This document shows positions 1 to 5,261 of a DNA stretch of 7,462 nt, piece after piece. Source of the stretch: [Haemophilus] felis (GTDB lineage Bacteria > Pseudomonadota > Gammaproteobacteria > Enterobacterales > Pasteurellaceae); assembly GCA_002015125.1 (NCBI GenBank), contig MUYB01000020.1, positions 1-7,462 on the forward strand, written 5' to 3'. Both the position numbers and the translations under genes were made by a program. The notes under the pieces are model-generated. The model saw only the letters and a program-made list of their open reading frames with translations, made no database searches and was not told the origin of the DNA. Every line of letters starts with the position of its first letter. The first letter of the stretch is position 1.

Positions 1-408
1 CGGTTTCAATTTCTCCGCAACCAATTTCTCAAGGGCAATTAATCTCTGCTTGAAATTGGCTAGATGATGGCGTAACCAAATAGAACGTACACCGCCTGCT
101 GATACAAAGATACCTTGTTTACGAAGTTCATTGCTTACTCTGACTTGTCCAAACGCGGGATTATCAAGGGCAAACTTCACGACAGCTTGTTCAACGGCTT
201 CATCCACCCGATTTTTGAGATTCGGAACACGTCGATTTTGATTAAGCAACGCATCAATACCACCTTGTTCAACGGCTTGTTGATAGCGATAGAACGTATC
301 TCGGCTCAATCCCATCACTTTACATGCTTGAGAAATATTACCTAATTCTTCGGCTAAATTTAATAAGCCTGTCTTGTGTTTAATAAGTGGATTGTTAGAA
401 TAAAACAT
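1..408 (-). CDS. IS481-family transposase, N-terminal 136 residues (partial, 3' end off the window)
   Basis: The minus-strand frame opens with ATG at 408-406 and stays open for 136 codons to the window edge; no stop is visible. The protein begins MFYSNNPLIKHKTGLLNLAE. It has a helix-turn-helix around residues 20-42 (GNISQACKVMGLSRDTFYRY) and a second HTH-like segment around residues 70-115 (NPAFGQVRVSNELRKQGI, then GGVRSIWLRHHL). This two-HTH front end is typical of IS481 transposases, which run to about 340-350 residues; the catalytic DDE integrase domain would lie beyond the window. The start is supported by GGA in AAAAAAGGAAACCCTC just upstream. No frameshift or stop interrupts the visible part, so the gene may be intact. 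Short plus-strand frames across this region are shadows. Confidence 0.85.
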   Translation of the reverse strand, partial: MFYSNNPLIKHKTGLLNLAEELGNISQACKVMGLSRDTFYRYQQAVEQGGIDALLNQNRRVPNLKNRVDEAVEQAVVKFALDNPAFGQVRVSNELRKQGIFVSAGGVRSIWLRHHLANFKQRLIALEKLVAEKLKP

Positions 409-468
409 GAGGGTTTCCTTTTTTGTTTAGATTGAATTTTGCACTCATATTCTAAACGGGAAACTCTC
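409..468 (-). promoter_or_regulatory. Fold-back leader covering the transposase ribosome-binding site
   Basis: On the minus strand GAGAGTTTCC (468-459) can pair with GGAAACCCTC (418-409) with one A-C mismatch, and GTTTAGA (457-451) pairs perfectly with TCTAAAC (431-425). The two stems stack around a 19-base loop, with six A residues (424-419) bulged out. The lower stem includes the GGA of the probable Shine-Dalgarno sequence and ends directly at the ATG. A transcript entering from outside the element would contain both arms, so the structure could block translation. The pairing is seen; the regulatory role is inferred by analogy with IS10 and IS50. Confidence 0.5.
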
Positions 469-510
469 ACTTTTTATAGTGAATTGTCAGATCAAGTCTG
501 ATCTTCTACA

Positions 511-693
511 AATAATTCTAATGCCGCTAACCAGTTAAACAATATTTTCGCAGCGAATTACCTGAATGCGAGAGGGTTATCGTGTTTGGGTTAGTGTGTA
601 AATGATGTTATCAGGTTGTACCATATTCCCGCCCATATTTTATGGGGAGCGATAGAGGCGGAGCTGACAGTCGGAAAAGCGAATTTTAGGCAC
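511..693. other. About 180 bases with no recognisable gene between the IS end and the tRNA terminator
   Basis: No frame here gives a protein I recognise. On the minus strand a short stretch reads AAKILFNWLAALELF (about 511-559), and on the plus strand another reads NNIFAANYLNARGL; both are closed by stops within about 30 codons, so either could be a gene relic or chance. A small hairpin, CCCATA-TTT-TATGGG, lies around 630-645 without a T-run. The stretch may be debris of a gene broken by the IS481 element. Confidence 0.3.
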
Positions 694-718
694 AAAAAAA
701 AAAGCCGCTTGCGCGACT
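694..718 (-). terminator. Intrinsic terminator of the tRNA operon
   Basis: On the minus strand AGTCGC, a GCAA tetraloop and GCGGCT form a six-pair stem with one G-U pair, followed by a run of ten T residues (703-694). It lies 38 bases beyond the CCA end of tRNA-Leu, the expected place for the end of this transcript. Confidence 0.85.
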
Positions 719-755
719 ATTTTCTTTGCTTATTGTTTTTTAATGCTACTTTAAA

Positions 756-842
756 TGGTGCCCGAGGGCGGACTTGAACCGCCACGACTCGAAAGTCGAG
801 GGATTTTAAATCCCTTGTGTCTACCGATTTCACCACTCGGGC
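756..842 (-). tRNA. leuZ: tRNA-Leu (anticodon TAA)
   Basis: The minus strand reads an 87-base tRNA starting GCCCGAGTGG and ending CTCGGGCACCA with an encoded CCA. The acceptor stem GCCCGAG/CTCGGGC pairs fully. The anticodon arm is AGGGA-TTTAAAA-TCCCT, giving TAA. The long variable arm CGACTTTCGAGTCG marks a class II tRNA, and the T arm is GGCGG-TTCAAGT-CCGCC. It is the last gene of the Gly-Cys-Leu operon, 40 bases after tRNA-Cys. The symbol follows the E. coli gene of the same anticodon and position. Confidence 0.97.
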
Positions 843-882
843 GCACCGTTAATGCTGTTGCAAACTAACTGCGGCTTGGTTA

Positions 883-956
883 TGGAGGCGTGTCCCGGAG
901 TCGAACCGAGCTACATGGATTTGCAATCCAGTGCATAACCGCTTTGCTAACACGCC
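883..956 (-). tRNA. cysT: tRNA-Cys (anticodon GCA)
   Basis: The minus strand reads a 74-base tRNA from GGCGTGTTAGCAAAGCGG to ACACGCCTCCA, with encoded CCA. The acceptor stem GGCGTGT/ACACGCC pairs fully. The anticodon arm CTGGA-TTGCAAA-TCCAT contains GCA, and the T arm contains GGTTCGACTCC. It lies 7 bases after tRNA-Gly and 40 bases before tRNA-Leu. The Gly-Cys-Leu order matches the glyW-cysT-leuZ cluster of E. coli. Confidence 0.97.
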
Positions 957-963
957 GTTAGTT

Positions 964-1039
964 TGGAGCGGGAAACGAGGCTCGAACTCGCGACCCCAAC
1001 CTTGGCAAGGTTGTGCTCTACCAACTGAGCTATTCCCGC
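964..1039 (-). tRNA. glyW: tRNA-Gly (anticodon GCC)
   Basis: The minus strand reads a 76-base tRNA from GCGGGAATAGCTCAGTTGG to TTTCCCGCTCCA, with encoded CCA. The anticodon arm CAACC-TTGCCAA-GGTTG gives GCC. It is the first gene of the operon: a near-consensus promoter lies just upstream, and the leader is only about a dozen bases. Overlapping protein frames on this strand (for example GNSSVGRAQPC) are the usual false translations of a tRNA. Confidence 0.97.
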
Positions 1040-1059
1040 ATTCGCTGTTAGTGGTGCGC

Positions 1060-1087
1060 ATTCTACTGTTTTCTTATCGTCTGTCAA
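1060..1087 (-). promoter_or_regulatory. Sigma-70 promoter of the Gly-Cys-Leu tRNA operon
   Basis: On the minus strand a perfect -35 box TTGACA (1087-1082) is followed by a 16-base spacer and the -10 box TAGAAT (1065-1060). The discriminator just downstream, GCGCACCAC, is GC-rich, a known trait of promoters under stringent control. Transcription would begin near 1053, leaving a leader of about 14 bases before tRNA-Gly. Boxes are seen; the control mode is inferred. Confidence 0.85.
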
Positions 1088-1239
1088 CGAGAGATTAAAA
1101 AAAAAAGTGTAATCGATGAAAAAAACTGCAAATAGTTTAAAAAATAAAAAGAATATTTTTGTTATATGAATTAATTTGTACCTTTTTATGAAAAATTTGA
1201 TTTTTATGATTGGTTTGTTTAGTGTAGTTCTTCTCAAAT

Positions 1240-1268
1240 TTACAACGGCGATACCTTATTTAAATAAT
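1240..1268 (+). promoter_or_regulatory. Candidate metB promoter (weak)
   Basis: TTACAA (1240-1245), a 17-base spacer and AATAAT (1263-1268) make a plausible but imperfect sigma-70 promoter, which would give a leader of about 20 bases. The surrounding 1090-1295 stretch is very AT-rich and holds many other chance -10 boxes. I see no AGACGTCT-type MetJ box, so control by MetJ is not supported by the sequence. Confidence 0.35.
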
Positions 1269-1295
1269 ATTTCGGCTCTACTTTAAGGAAAAAAT

Positions 1296-2405
1296 ATGAC
1301 AACACAATATGCGTTAGACACTTTACTTGCACAGGCTGGCAATCGCACAGACGCACGCACGGGCGCGGTTTCCACCCCGATTTTTTTATCCACCGCTTAT
1401 GCACATTATGGCATTGGGGAAAGCACAGGCTATGATTATACGCGTACGAAAAATCCAACGCGTACCGTATTAGAAGAAACTATTGCAAAATTAGAGGGCG
1501 GTGATCGCGGTTTTGCTTGCGCTTCTGGCATGGCAGCAATTCAATTATTGATGTCGCTGTTTAGCGCGCCAGATGAATGGATTATTTCACGAGATGTGTA
1601 CGGTGGCACTTATCGTTTATTGGATTTCGCGGCGAAAAATCTTCATGGTGTGAAACCTGTTTATGTGAATACCGCGTCTATCGCCGATATTGAAGCGGCG
1701 ATTACGCCAAACACCAAAGCGATTTTTGTGGAAACACCCTCTAATCCGCTTATGGAAGAATGCGATGTAGCGGCAATATCTGAAGTGGCGAAAAAACACA
1801 ATTTATTGTTAATTGTGGATAACACTTTTTTAACTCCAGCGCTATTTCGTCCTATGGAACATGGTGCAGACATTGTGTTGCATAGCGGCACTAAATATTT
1901 GGCAGGACACAATGATGTGTTGGTCGGGTTGATTGTGGCGAAAGGTGAAGAATTATGTAATCGTTTGTTTTATATCCAAAATGGTGCAGGTGCGGTACTC
2001 TCACCTTTTGATTCTTGGTTAACCTTAAGAGGCATGAAAACCTTAGCCTTGCGTATGGAGCGTCATCAAAGCAACGCACAGGCGCTAGTGGCATTTTTGC
2101 GTGAGCAACCGCAAGTGAAAGATGTGCTTTATGCCAACAAAGGCGGCATGATTTCTTTCCGTTTACAACAAGAAAGTTGGGTGAATCCGTTTTTGAAAGC
2201 CATGAAATTAATCACTTTTGCGGAGAGTTTAGGCGGCACAGAAAGTTTTATCACCTATCCAGCCACACAAACCCACATGGATATTCCTGAAGCAGAACGC
2301 ATTGTGCGCGGTGTATGTAATCGCTTGCTACGTTTTTCGGTGGGAATTGAAAACGTGGAAGATATTAAAGCGGATCTCAAACAAGCCTTTGCACAATTAA
2401 AATAA
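1296..2405 (+). CDS. metB: Cystathionine gamma-synthase MetB
   Basis: This 369-residue protein is a PLP-dependent enzyme of the Cys/Met metabolism family. MetB joins an activated homoserine ester to cysteine to form cystathionine, the first step of transsulfuration to methionine, in the cytoplasm. Family marks are clear: DYTRTKNPTR (47-56, phosphate-binding Tyr and Arg from the partner subunit), ASGMAA (76-81), the DVYGGTYRL segment (100-108), VETPSNP (145-151), VDNTF (174-178, Asp175 contacts the PLP ring) and HSGTKYLAGH (196-205) with Lys200 as the PLP lysine. SLGGTESFITYPATQTH (311-327) forms part of the substrate site. Length and sequence agree with the Haemophilus protein annotated MetB. 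AAGGA ends 6 bases before the ATG. Cystathionine beta-lyase and methionine gamma-lyase share this fold, so the exact reaction rests on overall similarity. trxA follows 112 bases downstream with its own promoter. Confidence 0.92.
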   Translation: MTTQYALDTLLAQAGNRTDARTGAVSTPIFLSTAYAHYGIGESTGYDYTRTKNPTRTVLEETIAKLEGGDRGFACASGMAAIQLLMSLFSAPDEWIISRDVYGGTYRLLDFAAKNLHGVKPVYVNTASIADIEAAITPNTKAIFVETPSNPLMEECDVAAISEVAKKHNLLLIVDNTFLTPALFRPMEHGADIVLHSGTKYLAGHNDVLVGLIVAKGEELCNRLFYIQNGAGAVLSPFDSWLTLRGMKTLALRMERHQSNAQALVAFLREQPQVKDVLYANKGGMISFRLQQESWVNPFLKAMKLITFAESLGGTESFITYPATQTHMDIPEAERIVRGVCNRLLRFSVGIENVEDIKADLKQAFAQLK

Positions 2406-2424
2406 GCGAAAATATGGAATAAGA

Positions 2425-2452
2425 TTGCTTTGCATTTATCTTATGATATTAT
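2425..2452 (+). promoter_or_regulatory. Probable trxA promoter
   Basis: TTGCTT (2425-2430), a 16-base spacer and TATTAT (2447-2452) form a reasonable sigma-70 promoter, followed by a GC-rich discriminator (CTCGCGCA). Transcription from about 2459 would give a leader of near 58 bases. A second -10-like hexamer, TATGAT (2442-2447), overlaps it without a well-spaced -35. Confidence 0.55.
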
Positions 2453-2468
2453 CTCGCGCAATTTTTAG

Positions 2469-2484
2469 CTTATCTTTTGATAAG
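2469..2484 (+). other. Small hairpin in the trxA leader
   Basis: CTTATC, a TTTT loop and GATAAG form a perfect six-pair stem, followed by GGTATTTTTTAA. It could be a weak terminator for metB transcripts or simply a leader structure of trxA. The stem is AT-rich and the T-run is not directly adjacent, so either role is uncertain. Confidence 0.35.
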
Positions 2485-2517
2485 GGTATTTTTTAATAAA
2501 AGAAAAAGGAATCAACA

Positions 2518-2838
2518 ATGACAGTATTACATTCAACAGATGCAACATTTGCTAACGACGTAATTAATTCTGATGTCCCAGTATTATTAGATTTTTGGGC
2601 GCCTTGGTGTGGACCTTGCCGTATGATTGCGCCAATTTTAGATGAAATCGCAGAAGAATTTGCAGGCAAAGTGAAAGTGGTTAAAGTGAATATTGATGAA
2701 AATCAGGCATCACCTGCACAATTAGGTGTACGCAGTATCCCAACTTTAGTGTTATTCAAAGACGGTAAACCTGTGGCAACGCAAGTAGGTGCATTACCAA
2801 AAAATCAATTAGCCAATTTCATTAACCAACATATCTAA
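2518..2838 (+). CDS. trxA: Thioredoxin TrxA
   Basis: A 106-residue cytoplasmic thioredoxin, slightly shorter than the 108-109 of E. coli. It reduces protein disulfides, passing electrons from NADPH via thioredoxin reductase to ribonucleotide reductase, PAPS reductase, methionine sulfoxide reductases and others. The classical active site WCGPC is at residues 30-34 within [15 protein letters not shown], the buried Asp is in LLDFW (Asp25), and the cis-proline is Pro75 in RSIPTL. The C-terminal [11 protein letters not shown] helix is family-typical. AAAGGA lies 7 bases before the ATG. It sits 112 bases after metB, has its own promoter and ends at a strong terminator, so it is probably monocistronic. 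Confidence 0.97.
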   Translation: MTVLHSTDATFANDVINSDVPVLLDFWAPWCGPCRMIAPILDEIAEEFAGKVKVVKVNIDENQASPAQLGVRSIPTLVLFKDGKPVATQVGALPKNQLANFINQHI

Positions 2839-2857
2839 TCAAATGTGATGATAAATC

Positions 2858-2890
2858 ATGAGGGGGGCGCCAGCGCTTCCCTCATTTTTT
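2858..2890 (+). terminator. Strong intrinsic terminator of trxA
   Basis: ATGAGGG (2858-2864) pairs with CCCTCAT (2879-2885). The stem continues inward through two G-U pairs and GCG/CGC to a CCAG loop, giving about twelve pairs. Six T residues (2885-2890) follow. It begins 19 bases after the trxA stop codon. Confidence 0.9.
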
Positions 2891-2947
2891 ATGCCAATCC
2901 ATCATTGCTTAATGTTAATTTAATATTTCCCCCTTAATATTGCGCTC

Positions 2948-2968
2948 ATCGATTCAATGGAAATCGAT
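2948..2968. repeat. Inverted repeat ATCGATT/AATCGAT upstream of the psd promoter
   Basis: ATCGATT (2948-2954) and AATCGAT (2962-2968) form a perfect 7-base inverted repeat with a 7-base spacer. It ends two bases before the -35 box of psd. The placement is right for a regulator binding site, but I recognise no regulator, and chance is possible for such an AT-rich 7-mer pair. Confidence 0.4.
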
Positions 2969-2970
2969 AA

Positions 2971-2998
2971 TTGCACATCCGTGCTAAGTTGTTATAAT
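2971..2998 (+). promoter_or_regulatory. Sigma-70 promoter of psd-fklB
   Basis: TTGCAC (2971-2976), a 16-base spacer and a perfect TATAAT (2993-2998) make a strong promoter. Transcription would start near 3005 and give a leader of about 50 bases to the psd ATG. No second promoter of similar quality lies between psd and fklB. Confidence 0.8.
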
Positions 2999-3053
2999 CC
3001 GCCAGCTTTATTTCAGCGCGGTATTTTCTCTATATTCAACAAGGAAACTTATT

Positions 3054-3935
3054 ATGAATCATCAAAAGTCCAATTTTTCCTATTGGAAACGTATCAAAAT
3101 TGCTTTCCAATATTTGATGCCACAACTTTATTTAACTCGTTTAGCAGGTTGGTTTGCCAAACAACAATGGGGTGCGGTAACACATTTTGTGATCAAATTA
3201 TTTGCCAAAAAATATAATGTAGATATGACGGAAGCAGCCAAACCGAACTTCAAGGATTATGCGAGTTTCAATGAATTTTTTATTCGTCCACTAAAAGAAA
3301 ATGCACGCCCGATTAATCAGGATAGCAACGCGCTTTGTTTGCCTGCGGATGGTCGCATTAGCGAGTGTGGACATATTGATAACGACTTGTTATTACAAGC
3401 GAAAGGGCATTATTTCAGTTTGAATGATTTATTAGCGCAAGATGCGGAATTGGTGGAACAATTTAAGCAAGGGGAATTTGCCACTATTTATTTATCGCCG
3501 CGTGATTATCACCGCGTGCATATGCCTTGTGACGGAACCTTGCGCAAAATGATTTATGTGCCGGGTGATTTATTTTCAGTGAATCCATTTTTGGCGGAAC
3601 ATGTACCAAACCTATTTGCGCGTAATGAACGCGTGATCTGCGTATTTGATACGGCGTTCGGTAAAATGGTTCAAATCCTCGTAGGCGCCACCGTCACCGC
3701 CAGCATGAGTACCGTTTGGGCTGGCGTGATTAATCCACCACGCCCAGAACAAGTGACTACTTGGACTTACGACGGCGATAACGCCATTCAGTTGCAAAAA
3801 GGACAAGAAATGGGCGCATTCCAACTAGGATCCACTGTTATTAATTTATTTGAAAAAGATCTGGTTCAACTTGCGGATCATTTGCAGGTGAACGTTCCTG
3901 TGCGTATGGGTGAAATTCTCGCACAAGGAAAATAA
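3054..3935 (+). CDS. psd: Phosphatidylserine decarboxylase proenzyme
   Basis: This 293-residue proenzyme converts phosphatidylserine to phosphatidylethanolamine at the inner face of the cytoplasmic membrane, the last step in making the main bacterial zwitterionic phospholipid. It matures by self-cleavage at LGST (258-261): Ser260 becomes the pyruvoyl cofactor of the small alpha chain (34 residues), and the first 259 residues form the beta chain. The rest of the cleavage triad is visible: Asp99 in PADGR (97-101) and His156 in DYHRVHMP (151-158), with His153 nearby. The N-terminal region (about 14-52) is amphipathic and hydrophobic, as needed for membrane contact. Length fits the gammaproteobacterial Psd-I family (about 290-320). 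AAGGAAAC lies just before the ATG at a suitable spacing. fklB follows after 26 bases, probably co-transcribed. Confidence 0.96.
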   Translation: MNHQKSNFSYWKRIKIAFQYLMPQLYLTRLAGWFAKQQWGAVTHFVIKLFAKKYNVDMTEAAKPNFKDYASFNEFFIRPLKENARPINQDSNALCLPADGRISECGHIDNDLLLQAKGHYFSLNDLLAQDAELVEQFKQGEFATIYLSPRDYHRVHMPCDGTLRKMIYVPGDLFSVNPFLAEHVPNLFARNERVICVFDTAFGKMVQILVGATVTASMSTVWAGVINPPRPEQVTTWTYDGDNAIQLQKGQEMGAFQLGSTVINLFEKDLVQLADHLQVNVPVRMGEILAQGK

Positions 3936-3961
3936 ATTTTAACCACAACATAGGAAAAACA

Positions 3962-4594
3962 ATGAGTAAACAATTTTTTGAACAAGTTTCATTAGACAGC
4001 CGTTCTGCCAAAGGAAGCTACGGCATCGGTTTGCAAATCGGTCAACAATTATTAGAAAGCCAACTGGATGTTACCGCAGAAGCGGTGGCAAAAGGGATTT
4101 TTGATGTGTTAAATCAACACAAACCTGCCCTTGAATTAAATGAAGTGGCGCAAGCGTTACAAACACTTCAACAACAAGCGGTTGAAGCGCAACAAGCACA
4201 ATTTAAACAATTTGAGGAAGCTGGCGCGCAATTTTTAGCAGAAAATGCGAAAAAAGACGGCGTAAAAACCACTGAATCTGGTTTGCAATATGAAGTATTA
4301 GTGCAAGGCGAAGGAAAAATTCCAGCCAAAACCGACAAAGTCCGCGTGCATTACACCGGCACATTAATTGACGGCACGGTATTCGATAGTTCGGTGCAAC
4401 GCGGTCAACCAGCGGAATTTCCTGTGAATGGCGTGATTGCAGGTTGGATTGAAGCCTTATCAATGATGCCTGTGGGCTCAAAATGGCGCTTAGCTATTCC
4501 ACATAACCTCGCTTACGGCGAGCGCGGCGCTGGCGCCTCCATCCCACCGTTTAGCGCACTTGTGTTTGAAGTGGAATTGCTTGAGATTCTATAA
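3962..4594 (+). CDS. fklB: FKBP-type peptidyl-prolyl cis-trans isomerase FklB (FKBP22)
   Basis: A 210-residue protein closely resembling E. coli FklB (206 residues). It speeds cis-trans isomerisation of X-Pro bonds. Residues 1-100 form the helical dimerisation arm ([12 protein letters not shown] at 19-30, then a Gln/Ala-rich long helix at about 60-100). Residues 121-210 are the FKBP catalytic domain, with pocket residues Tyr131 (VHYTG), Phe141-Asp142 (VFDSS), Val158-Ile159 with Trp162 (VIAGWIEAL), Tyr185 (LAYGERG) and Phe202 ([10 protein letters not shown]). There is no signal peptide, so it should be cytoplasmic, unlike the related periplasmic FkpA. AGGA lies 7 bases before the ATG. It starts 26 bases after psd without an intervening terminator or strong promoter, and a terminator follows, so psd-fklB looks like one operon. 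Confidence 0.94.
   Translation: MSKQFFEQVSLDSRSAKGSYGIGLQIGQQLLESQLDVTAEAVAKGIFDVLNQHKPALELNEVAQALQTLQQQAVEAQQAQFKQFEEAGAQFLAENAKKDGVKTTESGLQYEVLVQGEGKIPAKTDKVRVHYTGTLIDGTVFDSSVQRGQPAEFPVNGVIAGWIEALSMMPVGSKWRLAIPHNLAYGERGAGASIPPFSALVFEVELLEIL
4174..4182 (+). other. Candidate DNA-uptake signal core (ACAAGCGGT)
   Basis: ACAAGCGGT is the core that I associate with the Actinobacillus-type uptake signal of Pasteurellaceae. It lies inside fklB, in the Gln-rich helix segment. The flanking bases (TTGAAGC) do not clearly extend the motif. One nine-base hit in 7.5 kb may be chance. I saw no exact Haemophilus-type AAGTGCGGT in the window, only near matches at GTGCGGT in coding regions. Confidence 0.35.
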
Positions 4595-4627
4595 GCAAGT
4601 GCATTTAACGAGATAAATACATATGTG

Positions 4628-4661
4628 AAGACTGTCTTGGCGAACCAAAACAGTCTTTTTT
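4628..4661 (+). terminator. Intrinsic terminator after psd-fklB
   Basis: AAGACTGT (4628-4635) pairs with ACAGTCTT (4650-4657). After one mismatch the stem continues TTGG/CCAA around a CGAA loop, and T residues run to 4661. It lies between fklB and the convergent thioredoxin-like gene. The opposite strand lacks a proper T-run after the stem, so it serves the plus-strand operon. Confidence 0.88.
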
Positions 4662-4682
4662 GTTTGTACGAGATTAAAGGTG

Positions 4683-5195
4683 TTAATTTAACCATTTGGC
4701 GAATAACCAGCGCAGCTTTATTCCCCAATAACTGGTTAAACCGTGGGTTGAGCTATAAAGTTTGCCATTGACTAAAATGAGAATACTTGGCGTGACCGTT
4801 ACATTCCAGTTTTCACTTAACATTCCAAAAACATCATTGACAGTGCGAAAATGGAATTGCTTTTCATCTAAATAGTTTTGTATCTCGCTGGCGCTACCAG
4901 AGCGCAAGGCAATAGACAAAACCGGAATATTTTCTTGATGTAATTGTTCAATGGCAGGGCTGGTGTAATCACAATAATGACACCAAGTTCCCCAAAAATA
5001 TAAGATGATAGGTTGTTCTTGGCTGAGTTGTCCTAAAAAGAACGGCTGTTGTTGCAGATCATAAAGTAGCGTGGAGTTAAATTCTTCAGGTAGTTCAGGA
5101 CGACGTAAAAAATCAAGAAATTGGCTGATAATGAATAATGCCAGCAGAAAGCTGAGTAAATTTTTGGCGATTTTTTTCGGATGTAATTTGAGCAT
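4683..5195 (-). CDS. Membrane-anchored thioredoxin-like protein disulfide oxidoreductase (ScsD/TlpA-like), CHYC active site
   Basis: The 170-residue protein has an N-terminal positive stretch (KLHPKKIAK, 3-11), one hydrophobic segment (about 12-30) that looks like an uncleaved membrane anchor, and a thioredoxin-like domain (about 40-170) expected in the periplasm. The redox motif is WGTWCHYC (68-75; Cys72 and Cys75), the cis-proline is Pro136 in VTVTPSIL, and LVNGKL (141-146) matches the usual strand-turn after it. Such proteins (ScsD, TlpA, CcmG relatives) reduce or shuffle disulfides in the envelope, usually fed by a DsbD/CcdA-type protein; none is seen here. The dipeptide HY between the cysteines is unusual for the group. 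AAGGA lies 8 bases before the ATG. Just upstream is an eroded IS3 element, so the original promoter may be lost or replaced. It converges with fklB. Confidence 0.82.
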   Translation of the reverse strand: MLKLHPKKIAKNLLSFLLALFIISQFLDFLRRPELPEEFNSTLLYDLQQQPFFLGQLSQEQPIILYFWGTWCHYCDYTSPAIEQLHQENIPVLSIALRSGSASEIQNYLDEKQFHFRTVNDVFGMLSENWNVTVTPSILILVNGKLYSSTHGLTSYWGIKLRWLFAKWLN

Positions 5196-5261
5196 GAGGT
5201 AAATCCTTAGAGGTTTAAGATAGTTTTAACAAAAGGGATTGTGGAACTTACATTTCCTTTT

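Larger units (their letters stand above)
1..510 (-). mobile_element. IS481-family insertion sequence, left (5') part; continues beyond the window
   Basis: The element is transcribed leftwards and only its upstream end lies in the window. It holds the start of the transposase gene (408 down to 1) and about 100 bases of leader. The probable outer end is at 510: read on the minus strand from there the sequence begins TGTAGAAGATCAGACTTG, then continues into TCTGACA. A 5' TGT and a terminal repeat of this kind fit my recollection of IS481-family ends. The stretch also contains AGATCA (489-494) facing TGATCT (499-504). The second terminal repeat and the target duplication lie outside the window, so the exact boundary is inferred. 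Confidence 0.7.

Noticed and set aside
115..345. A 76-codon plus-strand frame
   Set aside because: It is antisense to the IS481 transposase, whose frame is open throughout and has recognisable HTH motifs.
849..1237. Two open frames on the minus strand of 70 and 96 codons over the tRNA region
   Set aside because: They are translations through tRNA-Gly and tRNA-Cys (GNSSVGRAQPC and GIAQLVEHNLAKVGVASSSLVSRS are classic tRNA mistranslations) and lack ribosome-binding sites.
1090..1295. Possible MetJ operator or riboswitch upstream of metB
   Set aside because: No tandem AGACGTCT-like boxes and no conserved SAM-riboswitch helices are visible; the stretch is only AT-rich with A and T runs.
3041..3085. 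GGAAACTT followed by TCCAA resembling a sigma-E promoter
   Set aside because: It overlaps the psd ribosome-binding site and start codon, so it could not drive psd; the good TTGCAC/TATAAT promoter upstream explains expression.
2957..3217. An 86-codon plus-strand frame overlapping the psd promoter and start
   Set aside because: It begins inside the psd promoter region, has no ribosome-binding site or recognisable motif, and overlaps psd in another frame.
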